Positions 7,139-14,431 of a stretch of DNA of 18,171 nt are shown piece after piece. A program made the translations under genes and the position numbers. The stretch is from Gemmatimonadota bacterium (GTDB lineage Bacteria; Gemmatimonadota; Gemmatimonadetes; Gemmatimonadales; GWC2-71-9), in assembly GCA_016180765.1 (NCBI GenBank), contig JACPAP010000223.1, forward strand, positions 1 to 18,171, given 5' to 3'. The notes below the pieces were generated by a model that ran no database searches, was not told the DNA's origin, and saw only the letters and a program-made list of their open reading frames with translations. Numbering within the stretch: the stretch's first letter is position 1; every line of letters begins with the position of its first letter.

Positions 7139-7214
7139 CTACGTTGCTTGTACCAGCCCATCGTGATTTGCATCACCGCCCGGTTAGAACCAGCTGTCGT
7201 AAGGAACTCCCCGC

Positions 7215-7466
7215 ATGAGCTATCCGGACTTTGGGTTTGAGCAGTTCAACCGCGAACGGCGCAAGTTCGCCGGGCGCCGCGTCGGGACCGATCGGCGCGC
7301 CATCCCTGACCGCCGGACCGAGCAGCGCCGGCTCGAGACCATCCCGGTCATGTCCAACCGCCGGAGCGGCACCGAGCGCCGCAGCGGCGACGAGCGGCGG
7401 AAGGGCGAGCGGCGGAGCCTGGAAGACCGTCGCAATTCGGCCTGGCGGCTGCTCGCGGGGGGGTAG
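7215..7466 (+). CDS. small Arg-Arg hexad-repeat protein of unknown function
   Basis: An 83-residue, strongly basic protein. ATG 7215 has TAAGGA nine bases upstream, a good ribosome binding site. After MSYPDFGFEQFN it contains ten Arg-Arg pairs, and 20 of the 22 arginines are paired. Pairs start at residues 15, 21, 27, 33, 38 and again at 49, 55, 61, 66, 72. This is two blocks of a hexapeptide repeat, RR-x-G-x-(D/E), joined by LETIPVMSN. The alternating Arg pairs and acids suggest a charged helix or a disordered RNA/DNA/membrane-binding segment. I do not recognise a named family and assign no function. It follows two tRNA genes and could be read through from their promoter. It faces the signal-peptidase-like gene, with 24 bases between the two stops. 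Confidence 0.7.
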   Translation: MSYPDFGFEQFNRERRKFAGRRVGTDRRAIPDRRTEQRRLETIPVMSNRRSGTERRSGDERRKGERRSLEDRRNSAWRLLAGG

Positions 7467-7490
7467 AGCCGGCGAAGGCCTTTTCCCCGG

Positions 7491-8006
7491 TTAGTCTCTC
7501 AGCGCCCGGCCCCTCAAGGTTCGGGTCGCTTTCCCCACGATGTCGGTTCGGGGGATGAATCCCAGGAACCGGCTGTCCGGCCAGCCCAGCATGTCGCGCG
7601 TGTCCGAAAGCAGCACCACGGACTCGGGCGGCACCGTCCACGGGCCCCACGTGTACAGGTCCTCGGTTCCCGCCAGCAGGGATCGGCGAGCGGCCGGGAC
7701 GATGATCCGGAAGCGCCACGGTTGCGGCGCGCCATTGACCACGATGGCGCCCTCGCGCATGGCGATCGTGTCACCCGGCAAGCCCGCCAGTCGCCGGAGC
7801 ACGTGGAACACGCCGTCCTCGTCCTCATAGCGGAACACCACCAGGTCGCCGCGGGCCAGGTGACCCGGCGGGTTCCACACCAGGAAGTACTCCCCCGCCC
7901 GCACCGTGGGCTCCATCGAGGGACCGGTCATGTAGTAGATGCCCGGCCATCGGGTGCCCGCGCGCGTGGTCCAGGTCAGCGTGACGCCCACGAGGAGCAG
8001 CGCCAC
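7491..8006 (-). CDS. signal peptidase I-like protein (S26 family) lacking the catalytic lysine
   Basis: A 171-residue protein with the S26 signal peptidase architecture. A short N-terminal hydrophobic stretch (ALLLVGVTLTW) comes first. The serine box MTGPSMEPTV has Ser30. ARGDLVVFRY follows, then the lysine box as HVLRRLAGLPGDT, and finally LSDTRDMLGWPDSRFLGFIP and IVGKA. In leader peptidase the box reads I-K-R-A-V-G-L-P-G-D, and its Lys is the general base. Here that position is Arg71 (codon CGG, 7794-7796 complement). The only lysine in the whole protein is Lys159 near the end. The GDN part of the last box is SDT, while Asp144 of PDSR is kept. It may be inactive, unusual, or specialised. 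The GTG start at 8006 is tentative. The gene lies 32 bases after the epimerase, probably in one transcript. Confidence 0.85.
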   Translation of the reverse strand: MALLLVGVTLTWTTRAGTRWPGIYYMTGPSMEPTVRAGEYFLVWNPPGHLARGDLVVFRYEDEDGVFHVLRRLAGLPGDTIAMREGAIVVNGAPQPWRFRIIVPAARRSLLAGTEDLYTWGPWTVPPESVVLLSDTRDMLGWPDSRFLGFIPRTDIVGKATRTLRGRALRD

Positions 8007-8038
8007 CCAGAACAGCGCTCGGGCGCGGGAGACCCTGG

Positions 8039-8941
8039 TCAGAACAGGTCCTCCAGCGCCTCGCGGAGGGCGGGGAAGCGAAACCGGTAGCCCGCGGCGA
8101 GGGCTCGGGCCGGCACGACGCGCTGGAGGTGGAGCAACATGTCGGCTGCCTCACCCAACGCGAGCCGCAGTCCAATGGCCGGCATGCGGAACAGCACGGG
8201 GCGCCGGAACACCGCGCCGAGGGTGTCGGCGAAGTCGTCCACCGTGACGGGGTTCGACGCCGTGACGTTGACGGGGCCGCTGACAGAGCCGTCGATCGCG
8301 AGTAGCGCCAGGCCCACGAGGTCGGCGATGTGGATCCAGGACCACCACTGTTTGCCGTTCCCCCAGCTCCCGCCCAGTCCCATGCGAAACAGCGGAATCA
8401 GCGGCGCCAGGGCGGGCGCATCGCTCGCCAGCACGATGCCGGTGCGGAACAGCACCACCCGCGTGACCTCCCCGGCGTCCCGGGCCGCCCCCTCCCACCG
8501 GACGGCGAGGTCCGCCAGGAAATCGCGCCCCGGAGCCGCGCTCTCGTCCAGGATTGCGTCACCCCGGGCACCATAGAAGCCGATCGCCGACCCGCTCACC
8601 AAAACCCGAGGTGCGGGACCGGCGGCGCGAATGGCGGCGACCACGTGTCGAGTGGTCTCCACTCGGCTGGCCACGAGTTGCGCTTTCCGCCTGGGGGTCC
8701 ACCGATAGAACGGATGGACCATCCGCTCGCCCGCGAGATTGACCACGGCGTCCGTCCCGGCCACGGCGCGCTGCCACTCGCCGGGCCGTGTGGGATCTGC
8801 TTGGACCATGGTGACTCGCGGGTCGGCCCACGGGTTGCGGCCGCTGCGGGACACGACGGTGCACTGGTCGCCGCGGCCTATCAGGGTGCGGACGAGATAC
8901 GTACCGATGAATCCGGTAGCCCCGGTCATGAAGACACGCAT
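8039..8941 (-). CDS. TIGR01777-family NAD(P)-dependent epimerase/SDR protein (YfcH/SulA-like)
   Basis: A 300-residue extended-SDR-like protein. The N-terminal dinucleotide fold is VFMTGATGFIGTYLV. NLAGE is near residue 70 and SGSAIGFYG near 120. The characteristic GKQWWSWIHIADLVGL and the C-terminal AGYRFRFPALREALEDLF define the TIGR01777 family (Pfam epimerase plus DUF1731). Biochemical function is not settled for this family; some relatives are linked to cell division inhibition. The start was set at ATG 8939-8941 (MRVFMTG). A longer frame to 8977 would translate the heptad repeats and is not credible. It is the first gene of a two-gene unit with the signal-peptidase-like protein. Confidence 0.92.
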   Translation of the reverse strand: MRVFMTGATGFIGTYLVRTLIGRGDQCTVVSRSGRNPWADPRVTMVQADPTRPGEWQRAVAGTDAVVNLAGERMVHPFYRWTPRRKAQLVASRVETTRHVVAAIRAAGPAPRVLVSGSAIGFYGARGDAILDESAAPGRDFLADLAVRWEGAARDAGEVTRVVLFRTGIVLASDAPALAPLIPLFRMGLGGSWGNGKQWWSWIHIADLVGLALLAIDGSVSGPVNVTASNPVTVDDFADTLGAVFRRPVLFRMPAIGLRLALGEAADMLLHLQRVVPARALAAGYRFRFPALREALEDLF

Positions 8942-8950
8942 AGAACAAAC

Positions 8951-9020
8951 GTGCAATGTGCAACGTGCAACGTGCAACGGTGGCGCTCTCCCGTGGTACG
9001 TTGCCCGTTGTACGTTGCCC
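8951..9020. repeat. inverted heptad array B (unit GTGCAAC)
   Basis: The left arm is four back-to-back 7-mers at 8951-8978: GTGCAAT once and GTGCAAC three times. After a 14-base spacer, the right arm at 8993-9020 is four 7-mers, GTGGTAC, GTTGCCC, GTTGTAC and GTTGCCC. Read on the other strand these are variants of the same unit (22 of 28 positions match across the arms). The right edge is 21 bases after the stop of the minus-strand acyl-CoA synthetase gene, and the left edge is nine bases upstream of the epimerase start. Confidence 0.9.
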
Positions 9021-9041
9021 GTCTCTTGGCGTGCCTAGTTA

Positions 9042-11153
9042 TCAGGCAGGCTCGACGTTGACCCGCGCGTCCACCGCCACCGCCCCCCGCTCCAACGCCA
9101 GCAGCGGGTTGATGTCCAGCTCGGTGATCCGCGGATGTCGCTGGCTCAGCTGCGAGACGCGCAGGAGGGCCTCGGCCAGCGCGTTCAGATCGCGCGCCGG
9201 CTCCCCGCGCACGCCCTCCAGCAGGCGGTAACTCTTGACCTCGTGGATCATCTCGTGAGCGTCGGTGTCCCGCAGTGGCGAAAGACGCAGCACCACGTCG
9301 CGCAGGACTTCCACGTACACGCCCCCCAGGCCGAACATGACCAGCGGACCCACCCGCGGCATCCGTGTCATGCCCACGATGGTCTCGCGGCCTGCCGGCG
9401 CCATGCGCTGGAGCAGCACCCCCTCGATGGTGGCGTTGCCCGGGTTCTTCACCATCTCCCGCACGGCTCGCCGGACGGCGTCCTGGGAAGAGAGGTTCAG
9501 GACCACGCCCCCGACGTCCGTCTTATGGACGATCTCTGGGCTCACGATCTTGAGGGCGGCCGGGAATCCTAGCTTGGCCGCCGCCTCGGCCGCCGCCGTG
9601 GCCAGGCTCTGCTGGCCCTCGTGGGACACGAACCGCCAGGGCGCCACCGGGATGCCGTAGGCTTCGAGCAGGCGCAGCGCGTCCGGCTCGCTCAGCTTGG
9701 ACCGTCCCGCGGCGAGCGTGGCGTCGAGGATCCGCTCCACCGCCGCATCCTCGGTCTTGAACGCCCGCACCGTGCCGGGCGGCCGCTCCCGCCGTTGGCG
9801 CTGGCGCCACATCGCTCCCAGCGCGCGGGCGGCCGACTCCGGAAAGATGTACCCCGGGACGTTCGCCTTCTGCAGCTCGGCCATGCCGGCCGGGAGTCCC
9901 TGCCGTCCCATGAGCACCGCCAGCAGGGTCTTGTTGGGGTATCGCGCGTTCACCCGCACGATGGCCTCGGCGATGTCTTTGGCCTGCACGCCCAGCGGCG
10001 GGACGAAGGCGGCGATCGCGGCGTCCACGTTGGGGTCCTGGAACACGCAGTTCAGGGCGTACTCGTAGCTCGGCGCCATGGCGCTGGCGATCAGGTCCAC
10101 CGGGTTCCCCACGCTGGCTTCCTCCGGGAGCTTGGTGCGCAGCAGCAGCTGCGTTTCCGGGCTCAACGCCGCGACCACCAGGCCGCTCGCCTCGCAGGCG
10201 TCGGCCAGAATGATGCCGGGCCCGCCGGCGTTGGTGACGATCGCGACGCGGTTGCCTTCCGGCAGCGGCTGGTTGGCGAAGGCCATCGCGTAATCGAACA
10301 TCTCTTCCACGGTCTGGGCCCGAATGGCGCCGGCCTGCGCGATGATGGCGTCGGTCGCGAGCTCGGTGCCTGCCAATGCGCCGGTGTGCGACGCGGCCGC
10401 GCGGATCCCCGCGCCGGTCCGACCCGATTTCACCACACAAAATGGCTTGTGCGGCGTGATGTCGCGCGCCAGCTCCACGAACCGCCCGGGATTACCGAAG
10501 TTCTCCAGGTAGAGCAACACCACCCTGGTGTGGGGGTCGTCCCGCCAATAGCTGATAAAATCGTTCCCACTGAGATCCGCCTTGTTGCCCGCGGAGACGA
10601 ACATCGAGATCCCGATGTTCAGGCTCTCGGCGTAGTCCAGCACGGAGAACCCCATGGCGCCCGACTGGCTCATGAACGCCACCGGGCCCACCGGGGGCAT
10701 CGAGGGCGCGAAGGTGGCGTTCATCTCCACGCCCGGCTCGGTGTTGATGACGCCCATGCAGTTGGGCCCGACCATCCGGATGCCGGCGCCGCGGACCACC
10801 TCCACCAGCGCGCGCTCCCGCTCCACGCCTTCGCCGCCCACTTCCTTGAACCCGGCCGAAATCACCACCAGCCCCTTGACCCCCGCCTCCACGCACTCGC
10901 GCGCCACCGGGACCACGTGCTCCTTGGGTACCGCGATCACGCCGAGGTCCACCGGCTTTCCGATGGCCCGGACCGAGGGGTAGGCGGGGATCGAGTGGAC
11001 CGCCGCGGCCTTCGGGTTCACCGGATAGACCGGGCCGCGGAACCCGAAGCGCAGCAGGTTATCGAGGATCATCCAGCCGATGGTATTCGGCTGGCGCGAC
11101 GCGCCGATGACGGCGATGGACTTGGGGCGGAGAATGGGGTCGAGGGGGTGCAC
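9042..11153 (-). CDS. ADP-forming acyl-/acetyl-CoA synthetase, fused alpha-beta type
   Basis: A 703-residue NDP-forming acyl-CoA ligase. It would interconvert acyl-CoA, ADP and phosphate with acid, CoA and ATP. Domain order: a CoA-binding Rossmann domain with SIAVIGASRQPNTIG (about 12-26) and GLVVISAGFKEVG (94-106); succinyl-CoA-ligase-like domains with MVGPNCMGVINTEPG, MSQSGAMG, and the phospho-histidine motif SHTGALAG (His256, equivalent to the phosphorylated alpha-subunit His of archaeal acetyl-CoA synthetase); then GNPVDLIASA. From about residue 490 an ATP-grasp domain follows, with LLEAYGIPVAPW, ALKIVSPEIVHKTDVGGVVLNL and ELDINPLLA. No fused acetyltransferase domain is present, so it is not the Pat regulator type. 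I chose GTG 11151-11153. Upstream frame is heptad repeat and the -10 box, not protein. Confidence 0.93.
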   Translation of the reverse strand: MHPLDPILRPKSIAVIGASRQPNTIGWMILDNLLRFGFRGPVYPVNPKAAAVHSIPAYPSVRAIGKPVDLGVIAVPKEHVVPVARECVEAGVKGLVVISAGFKEVGGEGVERERALVEVVRGAGIRMVGPNCMGVINTEPGVEMNATFAPSMPPVGPVAFMSQSGAMGFSVLDYAESLNIGISMFVSAGNKADLSGNDFISYWRDDPHTRVVLLYLENFGNPGRFVELARDITPHKPFCVVKSGRTGAGIRAAASHTGALAGTELATDAIIAQAGAIRAQTVEEMFDYAMAFANQPLPEGNRVAIVTNAGGPGIILADACEASGLVVAALSPETQLLLRTKLPEEASVGNPVDLIASAMAPSYEYALNCVFQDPNVDAAIAAFVPPLGVQAKDIAEAIVRVNARYPNKTLLAVLMGRQGLPAGMAELQKANVPGYIFPESAARALGAMWRQRQRRERPPGTVRAFKTEDAAVERILDATLAAGRSKLSEPDALRLLEAYGIPVAPWRFVSHEGQQSLATAAAEAAAKLGFPAALKIVSPEIVHKTDVGGVVLNLSSQDAVRRAVREMVKNPGNATIEGVLLQRMAPAGRETIVGMTRMPRVGPLVMFGLGGVYVEVLRDVVLRLSPLRDTDAHEMIHEVKSYRLLEGVRGEPARDLNALAEALLRVSQLSQRHPRITELDINPLLALERGAVAVDARVNVEPA

Positions 11154-11160
11154 GGCGGGG

Positions 11161-11166
11161 AAGATA
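11161..11166 (-). promoter_or_regulatory. -10-like box for a possibly leaderless acyl-CoA synthetase transcript
   Basis: Read on the minus strand this is TATCTT, seven bases before the chosen GTG start at 11153. That is the spacing expected if transcription starts at or next to the start codon. No Shine-Dalgarno precedes the GTG. The place of a -35 element is taken by heptad array C, whose nearest unit begins four bases away. The same hexamer appears in front of citrate synthase. Confidence 0.4.
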
Positions 11167-11170
11167 AACG

Positions 11171-11236
11171 GTGAGAAGTAAGACGTGAGAAGTGAGACGG
11201 TGAAGCCCTTCTCACTTCTCACATCTCACATCTTAC
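11171..11236. repeat. inverted heptad array C (unit GTGAGAN)
   Basis: The left arm is four 7-mers at 11171-11198 (GTGAGAA, GTAAGAC, GTGAGAA, GTGAGAC). A 10-base spacer, GGTGAAGCCC, follows. The right arm is four 7-mers at 11209-11236 (TTCTCAC twice, ATCTCAC, ATCTTAC). The arms match as an inverted repeat at 23 of 28 positions. The right edge is four bases after the stop codon of the minus-strand lipoprotein gene. The left edge abuts the -10-like box of the acyl-CoA synthetase. Confidence 0.92.
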
Positions 11237-11240
11237 GGCT

Positions 11241-11810
11241 CTACTTGACCGGCAGCATCACATGGGCGTACGGCGTCCCTTGCCACATGATGTAGGGCGC
11301 GCCGCTCGTGTGGTCGGTCGGCAGCGCCGCCAGGGAAGCCACGTTCGGCGTGACCATCATGACGTGCGGGCCGGTGTCCACCCACGGCTGCCCGGCGTCC
11401 GGAGCCATCTTGAAAGGATCCGTGTTGCTGGCGTCACTGCCGCCCTGGAGCATATAGCCGAACCCCACGCCCTTGATATCCGGCTTGGTGTGCCCCATCC
11501 ACGCCACCGCCCACGCCATGAAGTTCTGGTCCACGCACATGGGGTCGTTGCCCGGCGACGTGGGGACGTCGGTGAAACAGGTCCACCGGTTGGTGCCTGC
11601 GCGAAGCTGGGTGGGCTCCGCGTCCGGCGTGGCTCCCCAGTCCATGATGGTGGCGTCTTTGGCTACGGCTTCTGGCGCGGCGCTCATGGCGTTCTGGATC
11701 TTCCACTCCGGCGTTCCCATCGCCGGCCCCGCCTGCGCCTGCTCCGGCGGGGGCGCCTGTTGGCAGGCGGCCAGTCCAACCACGGCGAACAGCATCGCGA
11801 CACGTTTCAT
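11241..11810 (-). CDS. lipoprotein of unknown function
   Basis: A 189-residue protein with a clear lipoprotein signal: MKRVAMLFAVVGLAAC then QQAPPP, lipobox LAAC with Cys16. It should be exported and lipid-anchored. The mature part holds NRWTCFTDVPTSPGNDPMC, then AWAVAWMGHTKPDIKGVGFG, YMLQGGSDASNTDPF and GTPYAHVMLPV. I know similar conserved hypothetical proteins from soil bacteria but no function. Two cysteines in the mature part (WTC and PMC) could form a disulfide. The start is ATG 11808-11810, because AGGAGG lies seven bases upstream; an upstream in-frame ATG would ignore this site. Heptad arrays C and D, which share the same unit, flank the gene. Confidence 0.85.
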   Translation of the reverse strand: MKRVAMLFAVVGLAACQQAPPPEQAQAGPAMGTPEWKIQNAMSAAPEAVAKDATIMDWGATPDAEPTQLRAGTNRWTCFTDVPTSPGNDPMCVDQNFMAWAVAWMGHTKPDIKGVGFGYMLQGGSDASNTDPFKMAPDAGQPWVDTGPHVMMVTPNVASLAALPTDHTSGAPYIMWQGTPYAHVMLPVK

Positions 11811-11833
11811 GGGAGCACCTCCTGGTGGCACTC

Positions 11834-11839
11834 CTTATA
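11834..11839 (-). promoter_or_regulatory. -10 box of the lipoprotein gene
   Basis: On the minus strand this is TATAAG, 24 bases upstream of the ATG at 11810. It leaves a short leader that includes the AGGAGG ribosome binding site. No convincing -35 is present. A GC-rich inverted repeat, GGCGCC...GGCGCC (about 11848-11864), lies just upstream, where an operator could be. Confidence 0.4.
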
Positions 11840-11927
11840 GAGAGGGCGGCGCCGAGCCGGCGCCGGGACGATGGTGAGCGCGAGATACTACCACGGCGCG
11901 CAGCGGCTGGCAAACAGCCGCGGGGAT

Positions 11928-12012
11928 GTGAGACGTGAGATGTGAGAAGTAAGACGTGAGACCCGAGAAGTGGCCCGATCGTCCTTCTCACGTCTCACCT
12001 CTCACGTCTCAC
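11928..12012. repeat. inverted heptad array D (unit GTGAGAN)
   Basis: The left arm has five 7-mers at 11928-11962 (GTGAGAC, GTGAGAT, GTGAGAA, GTAAGAC, GTGAGAC) plus a degenerate sixth, CCGAGAA. The right arm has four 7-mers at 11985-12012 (TTCTCAC, GTCTCAC, CTCTCAC, GTCTCAC). Aligning four against four gives 24 of 28 matching positions. It has the same unit as array C about 700 bases away. Unlike the other four it lies between two divergent genes, 49 bases before the TIGR03546-family start. Confidence 0.92.
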
Positions 12013-12061
12013 TGTCTTCCGAGCTGGACATCTCGCGAGCCGCAAGGTCAGTTTTCAGGCC

Positions 12062-12583
12062 ATGCTGGTGCTCCTCAAGCTGCTTCAGCAACTCGTCAAG
12101 ACGCTGAGCTCGGAAGGCACGCCGGGCCAGATCGCGGCCGGCATGGCGCTGGGCGCGGCCCTGGGGCTCACGCCCCTGATCAACCTGCACAACCTGGTCA
12201 TCCTCGCCGCGATCATGGTGTTCAACGTGTCCTTCCCCGGGGCGATGTTGGGGTGGGCCCTGGCGGTGCCGGTGGGGTTCGCCCTCGATCCCCTGTTCGA
12301 CGTCGTGGGCCGCTGGTTCTTGCTCGAGACGCCCGCGCTCACGCCGCTGTGGACTCGGCTGTACAACGTCCCGGTGGCGCCGCTCACCAACTTCAACAAC
12401 ACCGTCGTGCTGGGGAGCCTGGTGTCCTGGGTGGTGCTGGCGCTGCCGATCTATTTCCTGGGACGTTGGGGCGTCGGGCGCTACCGGGCCAGGCTCTACC
12501 CGCGGCTGGCCCAGAGTCGAGTGTTCCAGGCGGTGACCGCCTCCAAGCTCTACAACCTGTACCGCAGGTTCCGCCCGGACTGA
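12062..12583 (+). CDS. TIGR03546/DUF2062-like membrane protein
   Basis: A 173-residue polytopic membrane protein. After an N-terminal helix comes GTPGQIAAGMALGAALGLTP (about 19-38), typical of the DUF2062/TIGR03546 group. A hydrophobic segment at 41-57, a second at 60-77 with GAMLGWALAVPVGFALDPLF, and a third at 115-134 follow. The tail YNLYRRFRPD is basic. TIGR03546 proteins occur in a small share of bacteria with outer membranes, usually next to a TIGR03545 gene, as here. The stop at 12583 is followed three bases later by the next ATG, so the two genes form a tight unit. Function unknown; an envelope role is likely. No strong Shine-Dalgarno precedes the ATG. Confidence 0.85.
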   Translation: MLVLLKLLQQLVKTLSSEGTPGQIAAGMALGAALGLTPLINLHNLVILAAIMVFNVSFPGAMLGWALAVPVGFALDPLFDVVGRWFLLETPALTPLWTRLYNVPVAPLTNFNNTVVLGSLVSWVVLALPIYFLGRWGVGRYRARLYPRLAQSRVFQAVTASKLYNLYRRFRPD

Positions 12584-12586
12584 TCC

Positions 12587-14431
12587 ATGCGCGCAGTTCG
12601 GTGGAAGGCCGTGATCCCACTGGGGGCGACGCTGGTTCTGGTCGCTCTGTTCTGGTGGTTGTTCCTGGACCTCGCGGTGGAACGCGCCGTGGAGTACGCG
12701 GGCACGGAGATCGTGGGCGCGCGCGTGGACCTGGCCTCGGCGGATGTGTCGCTGGGCCGAGGGGCGGTGGTGTTGCGTGGCCTGGAGGTCACCAACCCCG
12801 ACCGAGCGATGACCAACCTGATGCAGGCGGACCAGATCGTAGCCCAGGTCCGCGTGCTCCCGTTACTCGAGAAAAAGGTGGTGATCGACACGATGGCCGT
12901 GCGCGGGGTGCGCTTCGGCACGCCCCGGCGTACCTCGGGCGCCATCGCACGCCAGAGCCCGACCACCGGTCGGGTGGGGCGCGCGGTCGCCGATTGGGCC
13001 AACCGGATCCGCATCCCGCCGCTCAACCTCCAGGGCCTCACCACGGTGGTGGACGTCTCCCGCATCAACCCGGACTCCCTGCGCACCACAACGCAGGCAC
13101 GCGCGATCGCGCACCAGGGCGATTCGCTGCAGGGCCTGTGGCGTGCTGAGCTGGCCCGTCTGGATCCCCAGCCGCAGATCGACTCGGCCCGGGCGTTGAT
13201 CGCACGCCTTCGCCAGGCGGACGTGCGGGCCTTGGGGCTCATCGGCGCGCGAGATCTGGTGAACTCGTCGAGGGCATCCGCCACGCAGCTGGGCCAGGCG
13301 GTCGATCGGGTCAAGGCAGTCGAGACCCGGGTGAAGACCGGTGTGGCGGGGCTGCGGTCCCAGGTTGATGGGCTGGCCCAAGCTCGTCAGGCGGACTACG
13401 CCTACGCGCGCGGACTGGTGAACCTGCCGTCGCTCGACGCGCCCGATCTCTCCCCCGCGCTGTTCGGCGAGATGGCGGTGGAACGGCTCAAGCCCATGCT
13501 CTACTGGCTCAACCTCGCCGAGCAGTACTTACCGCCGGGGTTGGAGGCTCGGCGCCAGAGGGGCCCCGACCGGGTGCGGGCTTCCGGGACCACGGCGCGG
13601 TTCCCGCGAGTGCGGGAGCTGCCGGCGTTTCTCCTGGTCTACGCGGGCGCGGATGCGGAGGTGGGAGGCGAAGGGGCCGCCGCCGGACGCTACGCGGCGA
13701 CCATCACGGGCCTGACTACGGCGCCCGCGCTCTACGGTCGGCCCACCCGGTTCGCGGCTCAGCGCGCGGCTGCTGTCGCGGGCCCGCGGACGGGGAATAT
13801 GGTGGCGATCCTCAACCACGTGAGCGCGCCCATCACGGACTCGATCGTTGCCGCGCTGGACGGGGTCGCCCTGCCGACCGTGGGGCTCGCTGCCGCCGGA
13901 GCGACGCTCGCGCTGGGCAGCGGGGCCGTCCGGGTGTGGCTGGCGCGCGCCGGAGACAACGTCGAAGGCAGCATGGCCTGGAGCTCGAACAACGTCCGCT
14001 GGGCGCCGTCGGATTCCGCCGGTCCGTCGGACCGTCGAACCGCCGAACCATCCATCGGCAGCGCGCAGTGGGTCGAGGACCTGCTCTGGCGCACCGTCTC
14101 GCGGCTCACCTCGGTCGAAGTCGAGGTCCGCCTGGCCGGCCGAGTGACGGCTCCCGCGATCGGGGTGCGGTCCAACGTGGGTCGAGAGGTGGCCCAGGCG
14201 TTGCGGCGCGAGATCGGCGACGAAGTGAGCCGCCAGGAGCAGCGCCTACGAGCCGAGGTGGATCGCCGGGTAGAGCAGCAGGTTCAGGATGCGGAGCGCC
14301 GGGTGGCGGAGGTACAGATGCAGGTGGAGGCGGCGGTCACGGCGAAACGGACGGAGCTGGAAGCGGTGAAGACAGAGCTGGAGAATCAGATTCGGGAGCT
14401 GACGAGACGATTGCCGGTGCGGATACCCTGA
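12587..14431 (+). CDS. TIGR03545-family AsmA-like envelope protein
   Basis: A 614-residue protein. There is one N-terminal membrane helix (PLGATLVLVALFWWLFLDLA, about 11-30). An AsmA-like start follows: VGARVDLASADVSLGRGAVV, then LRGLEVTNPD and ADQIVAQVRVLPLLEKKVVI. The middle is helical (several Asp/Arg/Ala-rich stretches at about 190-280). Beta-rich sequence follows, and the last ~75 residues are a charged coiled coil (EVSRQEQRLRAEVDRRVEQQ to NQIRELTRRL). The pairing with a TIGR03546 gene three bases upstream supports the family call. Most of the protein should lie in the periplasm, anchored in the inner membrane. AsmA-like proteins in general are tied to lipid transport or outer-membrane assembly; that role is only suggested here. 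Confidence 0.82.
   Translation: MRAVRWKAVIPLGATLVLVALFWWLFLDLAVERAVEYAGTEIVGARVDLASADVSLGRGAVVLRGLEVTNPDRAMTNLMQADQIVAQVRVLPLLEKKVVIDTMAVRGVRFGTPRRTSGAIARQSPTTGRVGRAVADWANRIRIPPLNLQGLTTVVDVSRINPDSLRTTTQARAIAHQGDSLQGLWRAELARLDPQPQIDSARALIARLRQADVRALGLIGARDLVNSSRASATQLGQAVDRVKAVETRVKTGVAGLRSQVDGLAQARQADYAYARGLVNLPSLDAPDLSPALFGEMAVERLKPMLYWLNLAEQYLPPGLEARRQRGPDRVRASGTTARFPRVRELPAFLLVYAGADAEVGGEGAAAGRYAATITGLTTAPALYGRPTRFAAQRAAAVAGPRTGNMVAILNHVSAPITDSIVAALDGVALPTVGLAAAGATLALGSGAVRVWLARAGDNVEGSMAWSSNNVRWAPSDSAGPSDRRTAEPSIGSAQWVEDLLWRTVSRLTSVEVEVRLAGRVTAPAIGVRSNVGREVAQALRREIGDEVSRQEQRLRAEVDRRVEQQVQDAERRVAEVQMQVEAAVTAKRTELEAVKTELENQIRELTRRLPVRIP

Noticed and set aside
7467..7490. Terminator between the small Arg-rich gene and the signal-peptidase-like gene
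   Set aside because: Only an AAGGCCTT palindrome and a short TTTT are present; the stem is too weak to support a call.
8942..8977. N-terminal extension of the epimerase (MHVARCTLHVCS)
   Set aside because: It only translates the GTGCAAC heptads. The family starts at MRVFMTGATGFIG.
9621..11174. 517-residue open frame on the plus strand
   Set aside because: It is antisense to the acyl-CoA synthetase, His/Arg/Gly-rich, and typical of high-GC shadow frames.
8951..12012. Heptad arrays as CRISPR or integron attC sites
   Set aside because: The units are 7 bases without unique spacers, so they are not CRISPR. No RYYYAAC/GTTRRRY core pair with the attC layout and no integrase are present.
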